Assembly (NCBI GenBank): GCA_030432795.1
Contig: JAUILW010000101.1
Coordinates: 1 to 9,175, forward strand
DNA from: Gammaproteobacteria bacterium
Lineage (GTDB): Bacteria > Pseudomonadota > Gammaproteobacteria > Pseudomonadales > Azotimanducaceae
Direction of reading: 5' to 3'
DNA length: 9,175 nucleotides
Shown: positions 1 through 5,659 of the stretch, one piece after another
How positions within the stretch are numbered: position 1 is the stretch's first letter
Layout: the number at the start of each line of letters is the position of its first letter
Notes under the pieces: model-generated
What the model was told of the DNA's origin: nothing
Seen by the model: only the letters and a program-made list of their open reading frames with translations
Database searches by the model: none
Position numbers and translations under genes: made by a program

Positions 1-1
1 T

Positions 2-31
2 TTGGCCGCTGCCGCCATGGTAGGGGATTGA
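2..31 (+). other. Possible C-terminal tail of an upstream gene
   Basis: Reading from base 2, the frame gives a short alanine-rich tail (LAAAAMVGD) ending at a TGA at 29-31, about 20 bases before the Nudix gene. The frame starting at base 1 is also open, to a TGA at 40-42, but its translation (rich in Arg, Gly and His) looks less like a real C-terminus. Too little is present to name a family. If it is real, the Nudix gene probably follows an upstream gene in the same transcript. Confidence 0.25.
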
Positions 32-40
32 TCAGCGATT

Positions 41-45
41 GAGAG
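41..45 (+). promoter_or_regulatory. Ribosome binding site that favours the ATG at 52
   Basis: GAGAG directly abuts the ATG at 46, leaving no spacer, but lies 6 bases ahead of the in-frame ATG at 52. Normal Shine-Dalgarno spacing therefore points to 52 as the start of the Nudix gene. Confidence 0.5.
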
Positions 46-51
46 ATGCAC

Positions 52-822
52 ATGTCCAGCGCCCGGGAAACGCAGCCGATCCGACCTGCCGCGACGGTGA
101 TAATCGTTCGCGATGCTGCGGAGGGTTTCGAAATATTCATGCTCAAGCGAACCAGCGGCGCGGCGTTTGCGGGGGGTATGTACGTGTTTCCGGGTGGTCG
201 GGTTGATGGCGACGATCATCTGCACGCGTACGATGCGCATCGTACCGGGCCGTCGGCGACGCAGGCGCCTCAACAGGTGGCGCTCGGGGCGGAGTGGCGC
301 GGCTTCTGGGTGGCGGCCATCCGTGAGACGTTCGAGGAGTCGGGGCTGCTCCTTGCCTACGATGCTTCCGGTGGCCTCGTACGCTATGACGATGATGCTC
401 TGTTCGATCGGCTGCAGGGTTACCGGCACCCGCTGCATGCAGGGGAGATCGACATGCTCGAAATCTGTCAGCGTGAGCGTCTCAAGCTGGCCGTGGATCA
501 TGTGCATTTCTACAATCGTTTCGTTACGCCGGTCGGGCGGCCGCGGCGCTTTGATACGCGCTTTTTCGTTGCCGAAACGCCGCCGGGTCAGGTCGGCGCG
601 CACGATGAGAAGGAGACGGTGGACAGCGTCTGGATCTCTCCAGCCGAGGCGCTGGCGCGCAATGCGGCCGGGGAGTTTGATCTGATGAACGTCACGCGCA
701 TGCAGATCGAGTCGCTGGCGGGCTACCCCGGATATGCGCAAGTGGTGGAGATGGCGGCCAACAAGCAGGAGTTTCCTGTTCGGCGGCCGGTGCTGCCCAC
801 TGGCCCTGCTTCAGCAGGCTGA
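52..822 (+). CDS. NUDT19-type Nudix hydrolase
   Basis: Predicted Nudix pyrophosphohydrolase of 256 residues, cytoplasmic, with no signal peptide or membrane segment. The N-terminal strand region leads into FPGG (residues 46-49), and the catalytic half of the Nudix box is RETFEESG (91-98), in which Glu92, Glu95 and Glu96 would bind the metal. The usual spacing between the box glycine and the REUxEE core is stretched by roughly 28 residues. Such a split box, together with the later TPVG...RRFDTRFF block (159-172), is what I recall for the NUDT19/RP2 group, whose mammalian member hydrolyses CoA and acyl-CoA. The substrate of bacterial members is uncertain, so a CoA-type substrate is only a suggestion. 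The start at 52 is preferred on ribosome-binding-site spacing; 46 would add two residues. The gene is separated from its downstream neighbours by 134 bases and is probably transcribed apart from them. Confidence 0.88.
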   Translation: MSSARETQPIRPAATVIIVRDAAEGFEIFMLKRTSGAAFAGGMYVFPGGRVDGDDHLHAYDAHRTGPSATQAPQQVALGAEWRGFWVAAIRETFEESGLLLAYDASGGLVRYDDDALFDRLQGYRHPLHAGEIDMLEICQRERLKLAVDHVHFYNRFVTPVGRPRRFDTRFFVAETPPGQVGAHDEKETVDSVWISPAEALARNAAGEFDLMNVTRMQIESLAGYPGYAQVVEMAANKQEFPVRRPVLPTGPASAG

Positions 823-847
823 CGCCGGCGTTTCTGCGACGCATAAT
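819..847 (+). promoter_or_regulatory. Candidate sigma70-type promoter ahead of the metalloprotein-rsgA pair
   Basis: CTGACG (819-824) matches 4 of 6 bases of TTGACA. It is followed after exactly 17 bases by CATAAT (842-847), which matches 5 of 6 bases of TATAAT. The expected start of transcription is near 854, about 100 bases before the TTG start at 957. It overlaps the stop codon of the Nudix gene and lies in the only sizeable intergenic gap of the window. This is a match by eye; in GC-rich DNA a 9 of 12 match with ideal spacing is suggestive but not proof. Confidence 0.35.
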
Positions 848-863
848 GCGCCGATGTTTGCCC

Positions 864-887
864 ATCAACCCATCCGTATCAACCCAT
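864..887 (+). repeat. Tandem 10-base direct repeat in the intergenic gap
   Basis: ATCAACCCAT occurs at 864-873 and again at 878-887, so the repeat period is 14 bases with a 4-base spacer. The pair lies just downstream of the predicted transcription start of the candidate promoter at 819-847. A regulator site is possible; chance is also possible. The rest of the 823-956 gap shows no gene, and I see nothing else in it. Confidence 0.4.
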
Positions 888-956
888 GCTCCGGCCGTGC
901 ACTGATGCTCTGCAACCTGTGCTCGGTCCGGATTCGCGCTGAGTGAGCCCTGCATC

Positions 957-1664
957 TTGAGCAACCGCTTTCGTGTCGAAGATCTTGTCGTGGAGTGGCG
1001 TCACAACGCCCGTCGTAAGCGCAACGTCGGTTTCGTTTTTCAGCCTGGAGGGCATCTGCTCCTGGACGCGCCGCCGCGCACACGCCAGTCCGAGCTCGAG
1101 CAGATGGTGCGGGAGCACATCCGCTGGATCAGGCATAGACTGCGCCGGGCCAAGGACGAGATGCCAGAGCACCCGCCGTTGCGTATCGAGGATGGTGCGC
1201 TCATTCCGTATCTGGGCAGTACCCTCATCGTCCGCTGGCGCAGTAGCCCACGCGCCGGCGCAGAGCGCAGCGGCAAGTCGCTGCTCGTGCGTTGCAGCCG
1301 CGGTGACGACGTGCGAGACACCGTTCGGCAGTGGTACCGCCAGGAGGGTGAGGAACTGTTCTCGAACTTGATTGCCGGTTGGGAGCATCTGCCGTGGTTG
1401 AAGAGGCGGCAGGTGGACTGGCGGCAGCGCTACATGAAGAGCCAGTGGGGTTCCTGCAGTGCCGACGGCCGCATCTGCCTGAACAGCCATCTGCTCAAAG
1501 TGCCGGAAGAGCTGGTGGACTATGTGGTGCTGCACGAGCTCTGTCACCTCAAGCACATGGATCACAGCCGCCGCTTTCACGGGCTCATGGATGCGCACAT
1601 GCCGGACTGGGATCGGCGCCGGCGTGCGCTGCGCCGTTATCTGAGCGTGTTGCTTGGCGACTGA
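957..1664 (+). CDS. YgjP/DUF45-family zinc metalloprotein (putative metal-dependent hydrolase)
   Basis: Protein of 235 residues with the full YgjP/DUF45 signature in its C-terminal half. It has WGSCS (164-168), then the zinc site HELCH (193-197), with the third ligand probably His203 in the following MDHS segment and an RRFH block at 205-208. The WGSC, N...L...P and YVVLHELCH spacing fits the family known as YgjP-like or SprT/M48-related metal hydrolases. No signal peptide or membrane segment is visible, so it should act in the cytoplasm. Its substrate is unknown; peptidase activity is inferred only from the HExxH motif. The start is TTG at 957, because the open frame runs back only to a TGA at 903-905 and holds no ATG or GTG before 957. 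A GTG at 990 is an alternative with a GAAGA about 7 bases upstream. The 3' end overlaps rsgA by 11 bases, which implies cotranscription. Confidence 0.85.
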   Translation: MSNRFRVEDLVVEWRHNARRKRNVGFVFQPGGHLLLDAPPRTRQSELEQMVREHIRWIRHRLRRAKDEMPEHPPLRIEDGALIPYLGSTLIVRWRSSPRAGAERSGKSLLVRCSRGDDVRDTVRQWYRQEGEELFSNLIAGWEHLPWLKRRQVDWRQRYMKSQWGSCSADGRICLNSHLLKVPEELVDYVVLHELCHLKHMDHSRRFHGLMDAHMPDWDRRRRALRRYLSVLLGD

Positions 1665-2697
1665 TCTTGCGCGCCTTGGATTCACACCCTGGTTTCGCAA
1701 TCAGACTTTGGCGGTGGGTGGTGTACCGGCAAGGGTGTTTGCAGTGCATCGCACCGGTCTCGAAGTGCGCGGTGAATACGTCGATACGCTGCTGCCGCTT
1801 GGTGGCCGCTGGTTTCAGGAAGATGCCCAGGCACGCCCGACGGTTGGCGACTGGGTGCTGCTGGATGATGCCTGCGAGACGATCGAAGCGGTGCTGGAGC
1901 GCACCAGCCTGCTCAAACGCATGCACCCGGGCCGTCCGAACGAGGTGCAGCTCATCGCTGCCAACGTCGATGTGCTGCTCATCGTCACGTCGTGCAATGA
2001 AGAGTTCAACGCCGGCCGATTAGAGCGCTACCTGGCGCTGGCGGAGGAGGCGGGGCTCGGAAGCTTGGTAGTGCTCACCAAGGCAGACCTCTGCGAGGAC
2101 ATCGAACCCTTCGTGCAGGCAGCTAAGACGCTGCGCCGTGGTGTGGAAGTGGTAGCGGTGGATGCGACTGATGCCGATTCGGTCGCTGCGCTCGTTCCCT
2201 GGTGCGCGCCCGGCAGCACGGTGGCGCTCGTCGGTTCCTCCGGCGTAGGTAAGTCCACCATCCTCAACGCCCTGGCTGGCGGTGAGCTGCAGCGCACCGG
2301 CGAGATACGCGAGGATGACGGTAAAGGCCGTCACACCACCACTCACCGATCGCTGCATTTGCTGGAAAGCGGCCTGCTGGTGGTGGACAGTCCAGGCATT
2401 CGTGAGCTGGGGCTGGTGGAAGCCTCGCTGGAAGATGTCTTCGACGATGTGCAAGATCTAGCAGCCGCCTGCCGGTTCAGCGACTGCGCCCACGAGTCCG
2501 AGCCTGGGTGTGCGGTGCAGGCGGCCATCATCAGCGGCGAGCTGAATGCCCGGCGGCTGGAGAGCTACCGCAAGCTTCAGCGTGAAGACCTCATCAACCG
2601 AGAGAATGTGGCAGAGCGGCACGCCCGTGTGCGACGATTCTCGAAGAACGTCAAAGCGGCCATTCAGTCGCGACAGAATAGAAACAAAGAGACTTGA
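1654..2697 (+). CDS. rsgA: Ribosome small subunit-dependent GTPase A
   Basis: RsgA (YjeQ) is a GTPase that helps mature the 30S ribosomal subunit and acts in the cytoplasm. At 347 residues it has the normal length. The order is N-terminal OB fold (about 20-85), then a circularly permuted GTPase domain with G4 first (TKAD, 142-145), the P-loop GSSGVGKST (194-202), switch I GRHTTT (225-230) and G3 DSPG (245-248). The zinc site follows, with Cys273, Cys278, His280 and Cys286, and then a basic C-terminal helix and tail. All nucleotide-binding and zinc residues are present. The start is TTG at 1654: the frame is closed by a TGA at 1642-1644, the first in-frame ATG would remove the OB fold, and the LxxLGFTPWF opening resembles family N-termini. 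It overlaps the metalloprotein gene by 11 bases. The three bases after its stop codon (2698-2700) begin the purine-rich leader of the next gene, so readthrough into the catabolic-type genes downstream is possible. Confidence 0.96.
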   Translation: MATDLARLGFTPWFRNQTLAVGGVPARVFAVHRTGLEVRGEYVDTLLPLGGRWFQEDAQARPTVGDWVLLDDACETIEAVLERTSLLKRMHPGRPNEVQLIAANVDVLLIVTSCNEEFNAGRLERYLALAEEAGLGSLVVLTKADLCEDIEPFVQAAKTLRRGVEVVAVDATDADSVAALVPWCAPGSTVALVGSSGVGKSTILNALAGGELQRTGEIREDDGKGRHTTTHRSLHLLESGLLVVDSPGIRELGLVEASLEDVFDDVQDLAAACRFSDCAHESEPGCAVQAAIISGELNARRLESYRKLQREDLINRENVAERHARVRRFSKNVKAAIQSRQNRNKET

Positions 2698-2698
2698 T

Positions 2699-2706
2699 AG
2701 GGGAGA
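2699..2706 (+). promoter_or_regulatory. Strong ribosome binding site for the ThDP enzyme gene
   Basis: AGGGGAGA ends 5 bases before the ATG at 2712. This fixes the start there rather than at the in-frame TTG at 2694, which lies inside the end of rsgA. Confidence 0.75.
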
Positions 2707-2711
2707 AAGTG

Positions 2712-4277
2712 ATGTCCGAGGAGCGTTCCGGAGAGAAAACCGGCGCACAGGCGTTGGTGCAGACGCTGGTGGATGCGGATGTGAACGTCTGCTTCGCCAA
2801 CCCCGGTACCTCGGAGATGCACTTCGTGGCCGCGCTCGACAGCAACCCCGAGATGCGCTGCGTGCTTGGTCTGTTCGAAGGCATCGTCACCGGCGCTGCG
2901 GACGGCTACGGGCGCATGGCTGGCAAGCCGGCGGTGACGCTCACGCATCTGGGGCCGGGTTTGGCTAATGGCCTGGCCAACGTACACAACGCCAAAAAGG
3001 CCTGCACGCCCCTGGTCAACGTGGTGGGGGATCACGCCACCTACCATCGTAAGTTCGATGCGCCCCTGACCTCAGACGTGGAGGCGCTGGCGCGGCCCAT
3101 GTCCGGCTGGGTGCAGGTTGCGCAGAGCGCTGACGAGGTCTCCGGCCTTGGTGCGGCAGCTGTGCAGGCAGCCCTGGCACCGCCGGGGCAGGTGGCCACG
3201 CTGATTCTGCCGGCGGACACCGCATGGAACAGTACGTCTGTGCAGGCAGCACCGCTGCCACGCCTGACGCCAGTCGCACCAGACGGCGCAGCGGTGGACG
3301 ACGCGGTGAAGCTCCTGCGCTCCGCAACGCGCCCGGTTCTGCTGATGAACGGCGTTCTCACCGAGGAGCGGCTGGCGCTTGCCGATCGCATCGCCCAGGC
3401 CACCGGTGCGCAGGTGATGTGCGATACCTTCGTCACTCGAACCCAACGCGGCGCTGGCCGTGCGGAACCGCTGAGACTGCCGTACTTCGGTGAGCAGGCA
3501 GCTGAGGTGCTCGCCGGCGTGGATGCGCTGGTGCTCGTGGGCACCAAAGCGCCCGTAACGTTCTTTGCCTACCCGGGCAAGCCCAGCGAGCTGACACCCG
3601 AGGGGTGCACCGTGCATCAACTCGTTGCTCGCGACGGAGATATCGATGGCGCCCTGCAAGCGCTTGCCGATGCCGTCGGGGCGCTTTCCCTCGCCCCGCG
3701 CGTGGTGGCCTACGAGCCACCCGGGATGCCTTCCGGGCAGCTCGACCCAGTCAAGCTGGGCGCAGTGCTCGGGCACCTGTTCCCGGAAAATGCAGTGTTT
3801 GTCGACGAGAGCGCCACCGGCGGATTCGGCGCGGTGCCGGCCACGCGCACCACCCACCCGCACGATTGGCTGCAGCTCACCGGTGGTTCCATTGGTTATG
3901 GGCTGCCGTGCGCCACAGGGGCGGCGGTGGCGTGCCCGGACCGACCGGTGATCTGCCTGCAGGCGGACGGCGGCGGCATGTATACCGTGCAGGCCTTATG
4001 GACCCAGGCGCGCGAGCAGCTCGACGTGACCAACATCATCCTCAACAACGGCAAGTACGCCATCCTGCAGGTGGAGTTCGCCCGCGTCGGTGCGCATAAC
4101 CCGGGGCCGAAAGCCATGAGCATGCTGGATCTCACCAAGCCGGCGCTGAATTGGGTGCACCTCGCCCAGGGCATGGGTATGCCCGGCACGCGGGTGACCA
4201 CGGTGGACGAGTTTGCCCGCGCGCTTGGCGATGCGTTGGTCACACCCGGACCGGCGCTGATCGAGGCGATGATCTGA
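2712..4277 (+). CDS. ThDP-dependent enzyme of the acetolactate synthase large-subunit (IlvX-like) group
   Basis: Protein of 521 residues with the three-domain architecture of the pyruvate oxidase/acetolactate synthase superfamily. It has an N-terminal pyrimidine-binding domain with the cofactor-activating glutamate in FEGIVTG (Glu56), a middle domain (about 190-325) and a C-terminal diphosphate-binding domain. The metal/diphosphate motif is QADGGGMYT (417-425), ending at Asn445-Asn446; alanine replaces the first glycine of the usual GDG. The opening FANPGTSEMHFVAALD (28-43) and the LGPGLANGLANVHNA stretch (80-94) resemble mycobacterial IlvX, as I recall it. True acetolactate synthases are longer and use a small regulatory subunit; none is encoded here. 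The reaction could be a carboligation or a 2-oxo-acid decarboxylation, and cannot be read from the sequence. The gene follows rsgA by 14 bases, and its stop codon overlaps the aminotransferase start by one base (TGATG), so the two are probably translationally coupled and act on related 2-oxo acids. Confidence 0.87.
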   Translation: MSEERSGEKTGAQALVQTLVDADVNVCFANPGTSEMHFVAALDSNPEMRCVLGLFEGIVTGAADGYGRMAGKPAVTLTHLGPGLANGLANVHNAKKACTPLVNVVGDHATYHRKFDAPLTSDVEALARPMSGWVQVAQSADEVSGLGAAAVQAALAPPGQVATLILPADTAWNSTSVQAAPLPRLTPVAPDGAAVDDAVKLLRSATRPVLLMNGVLTEERLALADRIAQATGAQVMCDTFVTRTQRGAGRAEPLRLPYFGEQAAEVLAGVDALVLVGTKAPVTFFAYPGKPSELTPEGCTVHQLVARDGDIDGALQALADAVGALSLAPRVVAYEPPGMPSGQLDPVKLGAVLGHLFPENAVFVDESATGGFGAVPATRTTHPHDWLQLTGGSIGYGLPCATGAAVACPDRPVICLQADGGGMYTVQALWTQAREQLDVTNIILNNGKYAILQVEFARVGAHNPGPKAMSMLDLTKPALNWVHLAQGMGMPGTRVTTVDEFARALGDALVTPGPALIEAMI

Positions 4278-5659
4278 TGGCGAACCTCAAAGCGCCGTCC
4301 GTGCAACTGCAACCGGTATCGGTGACGCGCAAGATGGCGGCGTCACTGCCGGGGCTGCGCGCTCGTGCGGAAGAGAAGGGGCTGAAGATCCACCATCTCG
4401 GTGCCGGGTATCCGCATCCGGAGGTTACCGACCCGCGGCGATTCCTCGAGCACAAAGCCGCGTACTTCGCCCACGTTGCCGAGCGGGAGGGCCTGAACGA
4501 TCCTCAAGCGGTGCCCGAGTATCTGCGCGAGTCGTACTCCTACACCGACACACTGGGCCCGGTGGGTGCGCGGCGCGCATTCGCACATGCCTACGGCAGC
4601 GACTGGGGTGTGCAGATAGATCCGGGCCGGTTGATCCCCACGGTTGGGGCAACCGGCGGCATTCATCTCGCCTGCTCTCTGTTCGAACATGCTGGCCAGC
4701 CGCTGGCCTACATCACTGACGCGCCCACCTATGCTGGATTCACCGCCCGTTCGGATCTTTGTCAGCATGCGCAGATCTACAGCGTGGAAATGGACGAAGA
4801 GGGCGCCAAGCCTGAGCTGTTGCGGGCGCAGATTGCGCGTGCCCGGGACGATGGCCGTTTCGTGCCGTTCTACTACACGATTCCCGACGGCCACAACCCG
4901 GCGGGGTTCTCGTTCAGCGCGCGTCGCCGGGAAGAAATTCTCGACGTGGTGCGCGACGCCGGCGTGCTGATCCTCGAAGACGCGCCTTATGTGTACATCA
5001 GCTTCGCCGCGCCGAGCGCGCGCCCGCGTCCATTTCTGGCCATGGCACCGGAACAGACCATCCATCTGTTTACCGGCTCGAAGATCGGCTTTCCTGGCCC
5101 GCGGGTGGGATTCCTCTACTCTGAGGCAGAGCTTGAGATCGAAGGCGGCAAGGCGGTGCGCTTTTCCGACCTTGCGCTCACCGAGGCGGCGGCTGGCATT
5201 CTCTTCCAGAACCCGGAAGCGCTTTGGGGCTTCGACGCCATGCTGCACGACGAAGCCTTTCAGCCGATGCCCTCCATGTGGCCCCTGGCAGATGCCAAAC
5301 TCGCCGTGTATCGCGAGAACCGCACCATCATGCTAGAGCGCCTGCAGGCGAATCTGGGCAGCCATCGCGACCGCTTTCACTGGACTACCCCTGAGGCTGG
5401 CTTCTTTTCCGTGTTCACCTTTCTCGATGGGCGGACGCGCACGGATGAAGCGTTCATCGAGCAGCTGGTTTCTGAGCATGGAGTGGTGGCGATACCCATG
5501 CACGACTTCTACCCGCGTGACGCACGCAAGCGCGACCCGATGGCTGGCCTCAACCAGCTGCGTCTGTCGTTCTGTTTCTCCGAGAGCACGGGAGAAGAAC
5601 GGCGGCGTGATCTGGCGGAAGCGGTGGATGCGTTCTGTGCCGCGGCGCTCGCCGGATGA
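4277..5659 (+). CDS. PLP-dependent class I/II aminotransferase
   Basis: Cytoplasmic fold-type-I aminotransferase of 460 residues. It would interconvert an amino acid and its 2-oxo acid with pyridoxal phosphate. Visible active-site elements, in order, are TYAGF (151-155), PDGHNPAG (203-210, with the cofactor-contacting Asn207), EDAPY (234-238, with Asp235 for the pyridine nitrogen), GSK (267-269, with Lys269 as the Schiff-base lysine), GPRVGF (274-279, with Arg276 for the phosphate) and LRLSF (428-432, with Arg429 for the substrate carboxylate). It resembles the 2-aminoadipate/valine-pyruvate aminotransferase-like group without the helix-turn-helix domain of MocR regulators. Substrate specificity cannot be read. 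The ATG at 4277 is chosen because it overlaps the preceding stop by one base and has GAGG 10 bases upstream; an open extension back to 4151 only shadows the upstream gene. Its end overlaps the PQQ dehydrogenase by ATGA. It is slightly longer than typical relatives of about 400 residues. Confidence 0.88.
   Translation: MANLKAPSVQLQPVSVTRKMAASLPGLRARAEEKGLKIHHLGAGYPHPEVTDPRRFLEHKAAYFAHVAEREGLNDPQAVPEYLRESYSYTDTLGPVGARRAFAHAYGSDWGVQIDPGRLIPTVGATGGIHLACSLFEHAGQPLAYITDAPTYAGFTARSDLCQHAQIYSVEMDEEGAKPELLRAQIARARDDGRFVPFYYTIPDGHNPAGFSFSARRREEILDVVRDAGVLILEDAPYVYISFAAPSARPRPFLAMAPEQTIHLFTGSKIGFPGPRVGFLYSEAELEIEGGKAVRFSDLALTEAAAGILFQNPEALWGFDAMLHDEAFQPMPSMWPLADAKLAVYRENRTIMLERLQANLGSHRDRFHWTTPEAGFFSVFTFLDGRTRTDEAFIEQLVSEHGVVAIPMHDFYPRDARKRDPMAGLNQLRLSFCFSESTGEERRRDLAEAVDAFCAAALAG

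Noticed and set aside
804..833. Possible terminator (CCTGC-TTCA-GCAGG hairpin and ACGCCGGCGT palindrome before TTT)
   Set aside because: The first stem is only 5 base pairs and lies inside the coding sequence with no T-run after it. The palindrome has no room for a loop with more than a 3-base-pair stem.
879..1700. 273-residue open frame on the minus strand
   Set aside because: It lies opposite the YgjP-type gene and the rsgA start, shows no recognisable motif, and reflects the codon bias of GC-rich genes.
1379..2023. 214-residue + strand frame bridging the metalloprotein and rsgA
   Set aside because: It is an out-of-frame shadow, rich in Arg, Ala and Cys, across two confident genes.
4151..4276. 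N-terminal extension of the aminotransferase from a TTG
   Set aside because: The added residues only read the ThDP gene in another frame; the ATG at 4277 has a ribosome binding site and the typical one-base overlap.
4343..5248. 301-residue open frame on the minus strand
   Set aside because: It is antisense to the aminotransferase active-site region and has no domain or start-site support.
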